The position numbers were made by a program, and so were the translations under genes. A stretch of DNA of 64,000 nt from CALMKX01 sp036274895 (GTDB taxonomy: Bacteria; Acidobacteriota; Thermoanaerobaculia; Multivoradales; SZUA-115), in contig DASUEU010000039.1 in the NCBI GenBank assembly GCA_036274895.1, forward strand, positions 62,001 to 126,000, written 5' to 3'. The notes under the pieces are model-generated. The model saw nothing but the letters and a program-made list of their open reading frames with translations, ran no database searches and had not been told where the DNA came from. Every line of letters starts with the position of its first letter. The first letter of the stretch is position 1. Positions 16,952-25,412 of this stretch are shown piece by piece.

Positions 16952-19825
16952 CTACGGCTCGAGGACGCGGAAGCTCGCCGAGTCCTCCCCCGGCAGACGT
17001 TCCCGCAGGGCGAGCTGGGCCTGCCGCAGGGCCTCGGCGAGGTCGGCTCCGGGCCGGAAGCGGCCGTAGAGCTCCGCGAAGAGGGCACGCGCCGTCCCGT
17101 CCCGAACCGGCCGGGTGGCGGCCAGCACGGTCCCCGAGCCGGCGATCACGAAGGCGTGCGCGATCGACAGACCCTCGAGCGGAGCGTCGGCCTCGGAGGC
17201 AGCGCCTTCGCAGGCCGAGAGCACCACCCACTGCGGCACCCGGGGCAGGGCGAGCACGTCCCCCACGGTCAGCCGGGTGCCGGCGGCCAGCTGCAGGGCG
17301 CTGTCCCAGCCGCCCCGGCCCGCGAAGGTGCCGTGGCCGGCGAAGTGGAGCAGGCTCGCCGCCGGCAGGCTGCGCAGCAGCTCCGGCCCCCGGGCGCCCT
17401 CCATGGACAGCTGGTAGATCACCGTGTCCGGCCAGCGGCGCGCCACGGCCTGCCGCACCGCCTCGGCCTCGCGCTGGGCCGAAGGCAGGTTGCGCAGGGG
17501 GTCGCTGACGATCAGCACCCGGTCCAGGGAAGGCGGGGCGCGACGCTCGCCAGCCACCGAGAGATCCAGCCCGTAGACCACCTGCCGGCCATCGAGCAGC
17601 ACCCCGCCGTCGAAGGGCAGGGTGTGGAAGTCGACGCCACGCAGCTCCCCCCAGGGCAGCACCCTGACTCGACGAGCGGCGCGGATCCTCGACGTGAAGG
17701 GCTCGAGCAGCCGCGAGGCCAGCCCCTGCGGAGTCGCGGCCGCGGCCCGCTCGACCCTCGCCGCCGTCACACCTCCCCGATCGGCGGCGAAGCTCCACCA
17801 GCTGTCGCCCTCACCCGCCGGGAAGAAGGCGAGGGTGAGGGTGGCCGCCGGGAGGTCCGGCAGGCGGCTCCGCGTGGCGGCGGAGCGGCCCCACAGGGCC
17901 TGGTCGAGCACCGCGAGGGCCTCCCCTTCGAGGTGAGCGGCGACCTCCCGTACCCGGTCTCGCTCGTCGGCGGGCAGGGATGCCGCCTGCCCAGCAGACC
18001 GCGCAGCCTCGGCACGCTTCGCGGCATAGACCTCCAGGGCACTCTCGAGAAGCACCCGCCCGTCAGGGAGATCTCCGAGGCTCTGGAAGCGCTCGCGGGT
18101 GGCCAGGGCGCGCAGCACGCTCGAGCGAGCGCGGCGCACCGAGGCCAGGGCCTCCTCGGATCGCCCCTCGGCGACCAGCAAGGCAACAGCGAGGCGGGTG
18201 GCCGCGGCGCGCTGGGTGAGGAAGCTCTCCCTCCCCTGGTGCACGGGCACAGCGCGCAGCTGCGCTTCCGAGAGATCCTCGGCCCTCTCGAGCGCGGCCA
18301 GGGCCTCGTCCGCCCGGCCTGCCGCCTGCTGTGCCCGTGCAGCGCCGAAGGCGGCTCGCCACAGGCCGTCCGGCGAGGCCTGGCTCTCGGCGGACTCTTC
18401 GAGGCGCCGGAAGGTGGCCAGAGCCAGCTCGGGCCGGCCCTCGGCGAGGCTCAGGCGGCCCTCGAGGTCGAGCTGCCAGGACTCCAGACGAGGAGTCCGG
18501 CCGGCTCCTCGCTGTTCGTCGAGGGACTCCTGGAGCGCTCGTCGCGCCTCGGTCAGCCGGCCGGCGTGCCAGTGGGCCAGCGCCAGGTTGAACCGGTTGT
18601 TCGCCCGCTTCCCGATGTGGTTCCGGCAGGCCCTCCCTCCGCGCTCGGCTTCGGCCAGAAGAACCCAGGCTTTCTCGATCAAGGAGGCCGGGTCGGCGAC
18701 CCCAGCCTCCTCGGCTTCCAGAGCCAACAGCCGGTCCCACGCCTCGTTGTTGAGGAACTCGGCCCGGTCGCAAGGCTGGGCATCGGCCGGTGCTTCGGCA
18801 TCGAGCCTGGCGAAGAGATCCGCAGCTTCCCGGGCGCGACCCAGGAGCCGCAGCTGGAGGGCCAGGGTCTGCCCCGCCTTCCAGCCCAGCTCGGTGAGGC
18901 CGAGGCGGCGTGCCAGGCTGACGGCCGCCTCCAATTCCGTCAGGGCGGCACGCCAATCCCCCGTCTTCTGCGCCAGCAAGCCCCGATGGTACGCCAACTG
19001 GAAGCGCGGCTCGGCGGCCGGCGAGCCGGGGGGCGGTTTCAGCTCGGCAAGAACCTGCCGCGCCTCGCCGAAGCGGCTCTGCTGGATCAGGGAATGGGCG
19101 AGGTAGCAGGCCCGGTACGCCTCCGCGGACCACCGGCCGGCCACCCGATGGCCTTCGACCGCCTGTCGAGCGAGCGCGAGGGACTCGTCCGGGCGACCGT
19201 CCTCCCCCTCGATCAGCGCCAGGGCGTCCGCCGCGTAGTCCCGATCGAGGGGCCGGCTGGCACCAAGCTGCTCACGCAGGAGGCGCTTGGCGAGCTCCCG
19301 AGCCTCGCTGGTGGCCTGAGCGACGAGTCGGCGGACCTCGTTCATCCAGGCCGGCTCGACTCCTTCGACCACCACCACGCTCCACGCGGCGGTCGGCTGG
19401 GTCCCCTTCGGTCCCACCAGCACGTCGAGGCGGCCGGCCTTCCCGGGCAAGCGTAGGTGGAAGCGTTGACCTCCCTCGACCTGGAGGGCCTCCTCGTCCA
19501 GGCGGCGGCCGCCCATCCAGACCTGGACTTTGGTACCGGCCGGCGGTTGCAGCCAGAGGGTGAGAGTGCGCCCGTCGCCCAGGGCACAGGGGCCGTCGGG
19601 ACGGAAGAAGGTCTCGCAGCCCGCCAGCTCCACCGGGAGCCGGGGCAAGGAGGTCACTCGAGCCGGATCCGGCGCCCGAGCGCAGCCCGCCACCAGCACC
19701 GCCCAGATCCAGAGGATCCCCAGGCAGCCTCGAAGCGCGCGGCGCGCAGCGAGTTCAAGGCTCGTCGACGAAGCGGATCTCCTTGCGCCAGGCGATCCAG
19801 TGCCGGCCCCCGAAATGGCTGGCAC
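16952..19825 (-). CDS. TPR-CHAT caspase-like lipoprotein
   Basis: The 957-residue protein combines helical TPR-like repeats (about 180-620) with a C-terminal CHAT cysteine-protease domain. The catalytic dyad is visible as His831 in HFAGHGTF and Cys872 in LSACEGA. The N-terminus has a hydrophobic stretch ending in the lipobox-like VLVAGC (Cys48), predicting a lipoprotein. The 19825 ATG overlaps the anti-sigma gene by 71 bases and lies inside a REP copy; a later non-ATG start nearer the hydrophobic stretch is possible. It follows ECF sigma and anti-sigma genes without a gap, so it probably belongs to the same signalling unit and may act on the anti-sigma factor. That role is inference. Confidence 0.8.
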   Translation of the reverse strand: MPAISGAGTGSPGARRSASSTSLELAARRALRGCLGILWIWAVLVAGCARAPDPARVTSLPRLPVELAGCETFFRPDGPCALGDGRTLTLWLQPPAGTKVQVWMGGRRLDEEALQVEGGQRFHLRLPGKAGRLDVLVGPKGTQPTAAWSVVVVEGVEPAWMNEVRRLVAQATSEARELAKRLLREQLGASRPLDRDYAADALALIEGEDGRPDESLALARQAVEGHRVAGRWSAEAYRACYLAHSLIQQSRFGEARQVLAELKPPPGSPAAEPRFQLAYHRGLLAQKTGDWRAALTELEAAVSLARRLGLTELGWKAGQTLALQLRLLGRAREAADLFARLDAEAPADAQPCDRAEFLNNEAWDRLLALEAEEAGVADPASLIEKAWVLLAEAERGGRACRNHIGKRANNRFNLALAHWHAGRLTEARRALQESLDEQRGAGRTPRLESWQLDLEGRLSLAEGRPELALATFRRLEESAESQASPDGLWRAAFGAARAQQAAGRADEALAALERAEDLSEAQLRAVPVHQGRESFLTQRAAATRLAVALLVAEGRSEEALASVRRARSSVLRALATRERFQSLGDLPDGRVLLESALEVYAAKRAEAARSAGQAASLPADERDRVREVAAHLEGEALAVLDQALWGRSAATRSRLPDLPAATLTLAFFPAGEGDSWWSFAADRGGVTAARVERAAAATPQGLASRLLEPFTSRIRAARRVRVLPWGELRGVDFHTLPFDGGVLLDGRQVVYGLDLSVAGERRAPPSLDRVLIVSDPLRNLPSAQREAEAVRQAVARRWPDTVIYQLSMEGARGPELLRSLPAASLLHFAGHGTFAGRGGWDSALQLAAGTRLTVGDVLALPRVPQWVVLSACEGAASEADAPLEGLSIAHAFVIAGSGTVLAATRPVRDGTARALFAELYGRFRPGADLAEALRQAQLALRERLPGEDSASFRVLEP

Positions 19826-20564
19826 CTGGGAGGGCGCTCAATTCGCTCGCCGAGGGTAGCCGGCCGGGCCGGCCGATCACCGCCCAGAGTCGGTACTCCC
19901 CCGGCTCGGGAGCGACCTCCCCCTCGATCGGCGTCCCGAGGTGGAGGACTCCCTGGGACAGCGCCGTCAGCGGCGTCGGCCAGGGTTGGAAGTTGCCCTG
20001 CCGTTCGAGGAACAGCCGCGCCTCCGGCACCTCGTCGAGCGCCGTGGGCGGGCGCAGGGTCACGCTCAGCACCGACCCCGGCCCGAAGGTCGGTACCGAA
20101 GCCTCCTCCGGCCCGCCCCGCAGGTCGACCCGCCCGCCTGCCAGCTCCACCTCGTAGCGAGCCCACTCGGCCGGCAGAGGCGGCGTCCGGCCGAGGTAGA
20201 GGGCGACGGCGGCCACCAGGGCCGCGGCGACCGCGGCCCAGCGGCCCCAGGGCCGGCGCGAGGCCCGAAGTGGTCCGGGAGCCGGCGGGGCGGCCGGCGG
20301 CGAGGGCCGGGCCACGGACTCGGTGCCAGCCCCGAGCCTGGCCGCCATCCGCGCTTCGAAGTCCGGCCCCAGGGGCCGGAAGGCATCCCAGGCCGCTCGC
20401 ATCTCGGGGGAGGTCTCAGCCAGAGCCGCCAGCTCAGCCTCCTCTGCGGGCGACAGCTCACCCGCCGCGAGACGATCCCAGCGCTCGTCGAGTCGCTCGC
20501 TCTCTTCCCGTTCCCGCGCGCGTAGGGCTTGGGCGAGCGGGGTCAGCCTGGAGTCCTCACTCAT
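19755..20564 (-). CDS. Anti-sigma factor-like transmembrane protein
   Basis: The 269-residue product has an acidic helical N-terminal region (about 1-75) suited to sigma binding. One transmembrane helix follows (WAAVAAALVAAVALYLG, about 110-127), then a beta-rich extracytoplasmic domain. Its ATG overlaps the sigma gene stop (ATGA at 20561-20564), the classic coupling of an ECF sigma with its anti-sigma factor. The last 25 residues include LPGASHFGG, which is encoded by a REP copy inserted in the gene, so the native C-terminus may have been altered. No zinc-binding HX3CX2C is visible, so it is not a ZAS-type anti-sigma. Confidence 0.7.
   Translation of the reverse strand: MSEDSRLTPLAQALRAREREESERLDERWDRLAAGELSPAEEAELAALAETSPEMRAAWDAFRPLGPDFEARMAARLGAGTESVARPSPPAAPPAPGPLRASRRPWGRWAAVAAALVAAVALYLGRTPPLPAEWARYEVELAGGRVDLRGGPEEASVPTFGPGSVLSVTLRPPTALDEVPEARLFLERQGNFQPWPTPLTALSQGVLHLGTPIEGEVAPEPGEYRLWAVIGRPGRLPSASELSALPGASHFGGRHWIAWRKEIRFVDEP
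19806..19826 (-). repeat. REP-like hairpin, copy 6, inside coding sequence
   Basis: CCCCCGAAATGGCTGGCACCT is a reverse-oriented family copy lying wholly within the anti-sigma reading frame, where it encodes PGASHFG. It also supplies the ATG of the longest TPR-CHAT frame. Confidence 0.7.
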
Positions 20565-21211
20565 CGTCCACCACCCATGGAGGGTCTTCGCGCCGAGCCG
20601 GCTGTTTCTGAAGTCTCGCCGGCCAGTCGCTGGGCCAGCTTGCGCAGGCGGCTGCGCCAGGCGTAGATCGCGTCGGCGGAGAGGCCGGTGCGCTCGGCCA
20701 CCGCCGGCAGGGGCAGCTCTTCGACGAAGAGCAGCTCGAAAAGCTGCCAGCCCAAGGGAGACAGGGCCTCCCGGAGCCGGTCGAGCAGCTGCCCCAGCTC
20801 CTGGCGCGAGGCTGCGACCTCCTCCGGGCCCCTGGCGGGGTCCGGCTCATCGAGCTCGTCCGCGAAGGTCGGGTCTTCCTTCCACGGGCTGCGCTTGCCG
20901 CTGCGCAGGATCGAGATCGCCTGCCGCTCGGCCACCAGCCCGACGAAGTTGGCCAGCGACAGGCCGCGCTCCGGCTGCCACGAGGCAAGCACTCTCGATT
21001 CGTTGTCGAAGAGGGTCAGGAAGACCTCCTGGGTCAGGTCCTCCACCTCCTGTCGGACGTTGCGCCCCGTCGTCGCAACCACCGAACGCAGCAGCACCCG
21101 CGCCACGCGCGCCTGGATCACGGGGGTCAGCCCCTGCACCAGATGGCGCAAGGCCTCCGGGTCGCCGGCGAGCGCACCCCGGACCTCGATCAGCACCGGC
21201 TCGGTCGCCAT
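20561..21211 (-). CDS. ECF-type RNA polymerase sigma factor
   Basis: This 216-residue protein has the two-domain ECF layout. Region 2 contains RQEVEDLTQEVFLTLFDNE and an arginine-rich LVAERQAISILRSGKR. Region 4 contains LPLPAVAERTGLSADAIYAWRSRLRKLAQRL, an HTH that reads the -35 element. It directs core polymerase to a dedicated promoter set, most likely including its own operon. The next two genes overlap it: anti-sigma by four bases and then TPR-CHAT. The N-terminal 50 residues are longer than average. A 13-bp hairpin lies 28 bases upstream. No typical AAC-type ECF promoter could be picked out by eye. Confidence 0.85.
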   Translation of the reverse strand: MATEPVLIEVRGALAGDPEALRHLVQGLTPVIQARVARVLLRSVVATTGRNVRQEVEDLTQEVFLTLFDNESRVLASWQPERGLSLANFVGLVAERQAISILRSGKRSPWKEDPTFADELDEPDPARGPEEVAASRQELGQLLDRLREALSPLGWQLFELLFVEELPLPAVAERTGLSADAIYAWRSRLRKLAQRLAGETSETAGSARRPSMGGGR

Positions 21212-21238
21212 GCCAAAAGCATTTCGGCAACTCTTGCG

Positions 21239-21270
21239 AGTCTTGAGCAGGAATGCACCTGCTCAAGACT
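21239..21270 (-). terminator. Perfect 13-bp hairpin between htpX and the sigma operon
   Basis: AGTCTTGAGCAGG pairs perfectly with CCTGCTCAAGACT around the loop AATGCA. It lies 43 bases after the htpX stop, so it is probably the htpX terminator, although no U-tract follows. Because it is also just upstream of the sigma gene, an operator role is possible. Confidence 0.6.
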
Positions 21271-21312
21271 ACACCGGCTCGCCTGTGCGCGGCGGCGTCC
21301 GCCCTCGCTCGC

Positions 21313-22194
21313 TCAGACCTGCATGCGCTCGAGGGCCTCGATGCGGGTCTCGAGCGGCGGGTGGGTCGAGAACAGGCCCAGCCAGGCCGGGCGGTTCGAG
21401 ATCTTGTAGGCGGCGAGCGCAGGCGCCGAGTTGTCCACCTGCTCGACCGTCGCCTTGAGGCGCTGGAGCGCCGAGATCATGTTGCCCCGGCCGGCCAGCT
21501 GGGCCCCGGCGGCGTCGGCGTGGAACTCACGGTAGCGGGAGAAGGCGGCGACCACCATCGCGCCGAGGACTCCAAGGACAATCTGCAGGGCGATCTGGAT
21601 GCCGAAGGCGATGAAGTTGGCGAAGCGGGAGTCCAGGCGCTGGCGGATGACGAAGGCGACGATGCGGGCGAGGAACATGACGAAGGCGTTGATCACGCCC
21701 TGGAGCAGGGTCATGGTGACCATGTCGCCGTTCTTGATGTGGCCCAGCTCGTGGCCGATCACGGCCGCGGCTTCATTGTGCTGCATGGTTCTGAGCAGGC
21801 CCGTCGAGACGGCCACCAGGCTGCGCTTCTTGCTCGGGCCGGTGGCGAAGGCATTGACCTCGGGGGAGTCGTAGACGCCGACCTCGGGCATCGGCAAACC
21901 GACTACCTGGGCCTGCTGGGAGACGGTGTTGTAGAGCCAGTCGAGCTCGGCGTTGCCGGTCTGGCCGTTGACCAGCTGCACGCCCATCGCCCGCTTGGCC
22001 ACCCAGCGCGACATCAAGAGAGAGATGAAGGCGCCGCCCATGCCCCAGACCAGGCAGAACAGGGCCAGGGGGATCAGCTGGAGCTGGCCTTCCGGCGAGA
22101 CGTAGCGCCCCAGCCCGAAGACCGAGACGATGATCGACAGAACGAGGATGACCGCGAGGTTGGTGAGGAGGAAGAGGAAGATCCGCTTGCCCAT
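21313..22194 (-). CDS. htpX: Membrane zinc metalloprotease HtpX
   Basis: HtpX is an M48 inner-membrane protease that degrades misfolded membrane proteins with FtsH. The 293-residue sequence has two N-terminal membrane helices (FLFLLTNLAVILVLSIIVSV and IPLALFCLVWGMGGAFISLL). The zinc site is HELGH at 148-152. A second pair of hydrophobic segments surrounds 160-215, and a downstream glutamate ligand candidate lies in REFHADAAG. Length and layout match the family. It is monocistronic, with a hairpin after it. The nearby envelope-stress-type sigma module would be a natural regulator, but no link is visible in the sequence. Confidence 0.93.
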   Translation of the reverse strand: MGKRIFLFLLTNLAVILVLSIIVSVFGLGRYVSPEGQLQLIPLALFCLVWGMGGAFISLLMSRWVAKRAMGVQLVNGQTGNAELDWLYNTVSQQAQVVGLPMPEVGVYDSPEVNAFATGPSKKRSLVAVSTGLLRTMQHNEAAAVIGHELGHIKNGDMVTMTLLQGVINAFVMFLARIVAFVIRQRLDSRFANFIAFGIQIALQIVLGVLGAMVVAAFSRYREFHADAAGAQLAGRGNMISALQRLKATVEQVDNSAPALAAYKISNRPAWLGLFSTHPPLETRIEALERMQV

Positions 22195-22248
22195 GTTCGA
22201 GCCTCCGTGAGGAACGGTGGGAATCCGGTGATTCTAGCAGCGCCCCCC

Positions 22249-22611
22249 TCAGGGCTGGTTGCCCAGGGTGAGCCCCAGGGCCGCCAGGGCCGGCACGGCC
22301 TGGATCACCAGGATCCGGCGGTTGACCGTGGCGGCACCGAAGACCCCGGCCACGATCACACAGAGCAGGAAGAACACCCTCACCCCGTACCCGGCGGGGC
22401 CGAGCCAGATCCCCCACAGCAGACCCGCGGCCAGGAAGCCGTTGTACAGCCCCTGGTTGGCCGCCAGGGTCTTGGTGGCTGCCGAAAGCTCGGGAGTGAG
22501 GCGGAACACCTTCCGGCCATAGGGCGTGTCCCACAGGAACATCTCGAGCACCAGGAAAAACAGGTGCTGCACGGCCACGACAGCGACGGCGACGATCTCG
22601 GCGTTTCGCAT
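22249..22611 (-). CDS. DUF1304 family membrane protein
   Basis: The 120-residue product has four hydrophobic helices: VAVAVVAVQHLFFLVLEMFLW, GLYNGFLAAGLLWGIWL, VFFLLCVIVAGVFGAATV and ILVIQAVPALAALGLTL. The phrases HLFFLVLEMFLW, NQGLYNGFLAAGL and QAVPALAAL are typical of the DUF1304 family of small integral membrane proteins, whose function is not established. The ATG at 22611 is chosen over 22761 because the longer frame adds an Arg-rich non-coding stretch crossing the palindromic repeats at 22678-22708. It is a single-gene unit. Confidence 0.8.
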   Translation of the reverse strand: MRNAEIVAVAVVAVQHLFFLVLEMFLWDTPYGRKVFRLTPELSAATKTLAANQGLYNGFLAAGLLWGIWLGPAGYGVRVFFLLCVIVAGVFGAATVNRRILVIQAVPALAALGLTLGNQP

Positions 22612-22677
22612 TGGCAGGGGATCGTAGCAGGCTGGGCGCGCGAGGGGAGGCCGGCGGCGCGAGAACCCGCCGGCGTG

Positions 22678-22708
22678 GTGTCGGACACCCTCTCGGGAGT
22701 GTCGGACA
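22678..22708. promoter_or_regulatory. Paired TGTCGGACA palindromes upstream of DUF1304 gene
   Basis: GTGTCGGACA occurs twice, at 22678-22687 and 22699-22708, exactly 21 bases apart (two helical turns). The inner TGTCGGACA is itself a perfect 9-base palindrome. Position 67-97 bases upstream of the DUF1304 ATG suits an operator pair for a dimeric regulator. No known regulator is assigned. Confidence 0.45.
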
Positions 22709-22904
22709 GCCGGCGCGGACAGTCGCCCTCCCTCCGGCTTGATCTGGTTGCCGCAGTGCAAGTCCTTGTTTCCTCGTGGCTTGTCCCAATCTCACGGATC
22801 GGTCGGGCCGGCGGCATCCGGGTTGCTCTCCAACCTCGCCGGAGACAAGTTCTGCGCGGCGGGTTCGCCCTCCCCGGGAGGCTCGCGTAGCGCGGAGAGC
22901 GGGG

Positions 22905-22948
22905 GATCGGGGGGCGGCTCGCCATCGTGGCGGGCCGCCCCCCGGATC
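22905..22948 (-). terminator. GC-rich hairpin terminator after the APC permease
   Basis: GGGGGGCGGC (22909-22918) pairs perfectly with GCCGCCCCCC (22934-22943). It is extended by an inner GCC/GGC pair and outer GATC/GATC with one bulged G. It lies 21 bases past the permease stop at 22969. The rest of 22612-22904 holds only the palindrome pair described separately. Confidence 0.6.
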
Positions 22949-22968
22949 TTTGCCGGCCGCCGGCGCCC

Positions 22969-24324
22969 TCAGGCCGTCTTGACCGCGAGCCTCCGGCCGC
23001 GGAAGTAGAGCGCCAGTCCCACCCCTTCGACCAGGGCCACGGCGCCGAGCACCCAGGCAGCGAAGCGAGCCGGGTCGGCAACGTCGACCAGCGGAAAAAC
23101 CGACATGGCGAGGAAGAGCAGCGTCAACGCCAGGCCGCAGGCGGAGGCCGCCGAGAGCCACCCCGAGCGGCACAGGCCGAGACGGCGTGCCCCGAACAGG
23201 GGCAGCGAGAAGAGCACCACGTAGGTCAGAGCGAAGAGGATGCCGGCGGCCGAGAGGAGGAGCTGGAAAGCCTCCTGCCGGCCGGCATCGGCCACGGCCG
23301 CCAGCACCAGACCGGCGGACACCGCTCCCGAGAGCAGCACGGCGTTGCGAGGCACCCCGCGGTGATCCAGGCGGCCGAGGGCGGGCGGCAGCAGGTGGTC
23401 CCAGCCGGCGACCATGGGCAGCCGAGCGTTGGCGGCGAAGGCCTGGCTCGCCTGGCCGAGGTCGCGCAGCATGAGCAGGGAGAGCACCAGGACGGCCAGC
23501 CACCCACCGGCGGCGGCCAGCACTTGCGCCGCGGGGTTGACCAGATCGATCTCGTCGGGGGCAACGCTCACCACTACGGCCGCCGTGCCCACCAGGTAGA
23601 TCAGGCCGTTCACCGGGGCGGCGATCCGGACGGAGCGGGGTAGGTCGCGCTCCGGATCCCGTACCTCGCCGGCGAGGATCGAAAGGGCTTCGAGACCCGC
23701 GAGGCCGTAGACGGCCAGCTTGACGAAGATCGCCAGGGTCTCGAGGCTGGCCGGCGGCGGGGTGAGGCGCAAGGCGCCGGCCCCTCCGTTGAGCAAGGCA
23801 GCCCCGACCCGAGCCGCCAGCAGGAGAACGACCACCAGCAGCCCCAGTGAGGCTACGTCGTGAAAGAAGCGCGCGCGGCCGAGCCCCTGGAGACCCGACG
23901 CGGTCACCAGGCCCACCACCAAGGGAGCTCCCAGGACCAGGAGGCCTGGGCTCTCGAGGGCGCTCGCTGGCAGAAAAGCGTAGGCGAAAGAGGTCACCAC
24001 GCCGAGAGCCCCCGCTGCGATGTAGACCAGCACGAAGACCCAGAAGCTCCAGCCGATCAGGAAGCCGACCCCGGGGCCGAAGCCCCGGCAGGTCCAGCGG
24101 TAGACGCCCCCCTCCTGGGGGCAGGCGCGGGTGAGGGCGATCACCACGACGGCGAGCGGCAGGTGGAAAAGGGCGAGTGCCGCCAGCCAGAACAGCAGCC
24201 CGGTGCCACCCAGCTTGGCGGCGAGCCCGAACCAGTTGGTGCCGACCACCAGCAGCACCTGGGCCAGGGCGAGGTCGAGCCAGCTCAGGCGGCGAGCCAG
24301 GCCATGCTCGGTAGCGACGGTCAT
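22969..24324 (-). CDS. APC superfamily amino acid permease
   Basis: The 451-residue protein has about 12 hydrophobic segments and the APC-family features: a broken first helix near QVLLVVGTNWFGLAAKLGGTG, the second-helix glycine-rich ACPQEGGVYRWT, and FGPGVGFLIGWSFWVFV after it. It should move amino acids or related organic cations across the inner membrane, by antiport or symport. The first-helix substrate loop differs from the usual GxGxxxGIF, so the substrate cannot be guessed. Its ATG overlaps the stop of the methyltransferase gene (ATGA at 24321-24324), so the two are translationally coupled and may share a substrate. Confidence 0.8.
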   Translation of the reverse strand: MTVATEHGLARRLSWLDLALAQVLLVVGTNWFGLAAKLGGTGLLFWLAALALFHLPLAVVVIALTRACPQEGGVYRWTCRGFGPGVGFLIGWSFWVFVLVYIAAGALGVVTSFAYAFLPASALESPGLLVLGAPLVVGLVTASGLQGLGRARFFHDVASLGLLVVVLLLAARVGAALLNGGAGALRLTPPPASLETLAIFVKLAVYGLAGLEALSILAGEVRDPERDLPRSVRIAAPVNGLIYLVGTAAVVVSVAPDEIDLVNPAAQVLAAAGGWLAVLVLSLLMLRDLGQASQAFAANARLPMVAGWDHLLPPALGRLDHRGVPRNAVLLSGAVSAGLVLAAVADAGRQEAFQLLLSAAGILFALTYVVLFSLPLFGARRLGLCRSGWLSAASACGLALTLLFLAMSVFPLVDVADPARFAAWVLGAVALVEGVGLALYFRGRRLAVKTA

Positions 24325-25379
24325 GGCTTCCTCCCCATCACCATCCCCCAGCAGCCGAAGGTGCGCCGCGTCTCGATCTCTCCGAAGCCAGCCCGGGCCA
24401 GGAGGGCCTCAAGCTCGCCGGCGCTGTACTGCCGGCCGGCGCTCCAGAGCAACATCGCGACGCTGCTCGCCACCACCGGCCAAGGGCCGCAATGGTCCTC
24501 GTCGAGGAGCAGCTCGTGGACCAGAATCCGCCCTCTAGTGGGGAGCTCGGCGAAGCTGCGCCGGGCCAGCTCCTGGCACGCGGCAGGTGGCCAGTCGTGG
24601 AAGACGTCCGAGAACAGATGGAGGTCGGCGATCGGCCAGGGAGCGTACCAGAAGTCCCCCGCCTCGAAGTGCAGCCGCCCGGCTCCCGGGGCCTGCGCCG
24701 CTTCGCCTCCGCTCGCGGCGCAGGCGATCACGGCCGGCAGGTCGAGGACCACCGCGCTCAGCGACGCGCAGGCCGCGAGGGCAGCGAGGGCGTGCGTGCC
24801 GGCTCCCCCACCGAGGTCGAGCAGGCGGCGATGCTCGGCGAGGGGGACCGTCGCCGGCCAAGCCGTCGCGGCCGGCCGACTGTGCGCGTCCATGGCCGCC
24901 GTGAAGCGGCGAGCGAGGACCGGATCGTCCGCCAGGGGCGCGGCCCAGCCTCCGCCCTCCGAGCCGCCCAACAGGACTGCCTGGTCGCCCACCACCGCCC
25001 GTTCGAGGAGGGCCAGGGCCTCACGGTGGGGGGATTCCCCGCAAATCAGCTCGAGGGTCGGCGCCAGCGACCAGGCACTGGCCGAGAGCAGGTAGGCGCG
25101 ACTCGTGGCCGAGAGCTGCCAGCGCGCTCCCTCTCGTTCGAGCAGGCCGAGGCAACCCGCCGCCGAGGCCAGCACGGCGACCGGCCTCTCGGCCAGGCCG
25201 AGGGCTTCGGCCAGCTCGGCCGCAGTCGCCGAGCCGGAGGCCAGCTGTTCGAAGAGGCCGAGATCCCAGGCCAGGCAGCCAGCCAGAGGGACGAGGAAGC
25301 CATCCGTCAGGGTGTAGAAGGGCGAATCCGAGGGCGGTCGCTTCGTGCTCGCGGATCGATCCTGAGCGAGTGTGGTCAT
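24321..25379 (-). CDS. SAM-dependent O-methyltransferase (family 2-like)
   Basis: This 352-residue protein has the architecture of small-molecule O-methyltransferases such as hydroxyneurosporene or acetylserotonin methyltransferases. An N-terminal winged-helix dimerisation domain (residues 20-110, AELAEALGLAERPVAVLASA) is followed by a Rossmann core with motif I LLDLGGGAGTHALAAL. VVLDLPAVI, DFWYAPWPIADLHLFSDVFHDW and ILVHELLLDED match the usual post-I, IV and V strands; the HDW histidine is the catalytic-base position. It overlaps the APC permease start. A role in modifying a small aromatic or keto compound is likely, but the substrate is unknown. Confidence 0.8.
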   Translation of the reverse strand: MTTLAQDRSASTKRPPSDSPFYTLTDGFLVPLAGCLAWDLGLFEQLASGSATAAELAEALGLAERPVAVLASAAGCLGLLEREGARWQLSATSRAYLLSASAWSLAPTLELICGESPHREALALLERAVVGDQAVLLGGSEGGGWAAPLADDPVLARRFTAAMDAHSRPAATAWPATVPLAEHRRLLDLGGGAGTHALAALAACASLSAVVLDLPAVIACAASGGEAAQAPGAGRLHFEAGDFWYAPWPIADLHLFSDVFHDWPPAACQELARRSFAELPTRGRILVHELLLDEDHCGPWPVVASSVAMLLWSAGRQYSAGELEALLARAGFGEIETRRTFGCWGMVMGRKP

Positions 25380-25412
25380 CGTCCTCTCCGGCTGGTGCCT
25401 CGGCGGGCGGCT

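Noticed and set aside
17156..19456. A 766-codon plus-strand open frame antisense to the TPR-CHAT gene
   Set aside because: Arg/Gly-rich shadow of a high-GC gene; no ribosome binding site and no recognisable domain, while the minus-strand frame has catalytic motifs.
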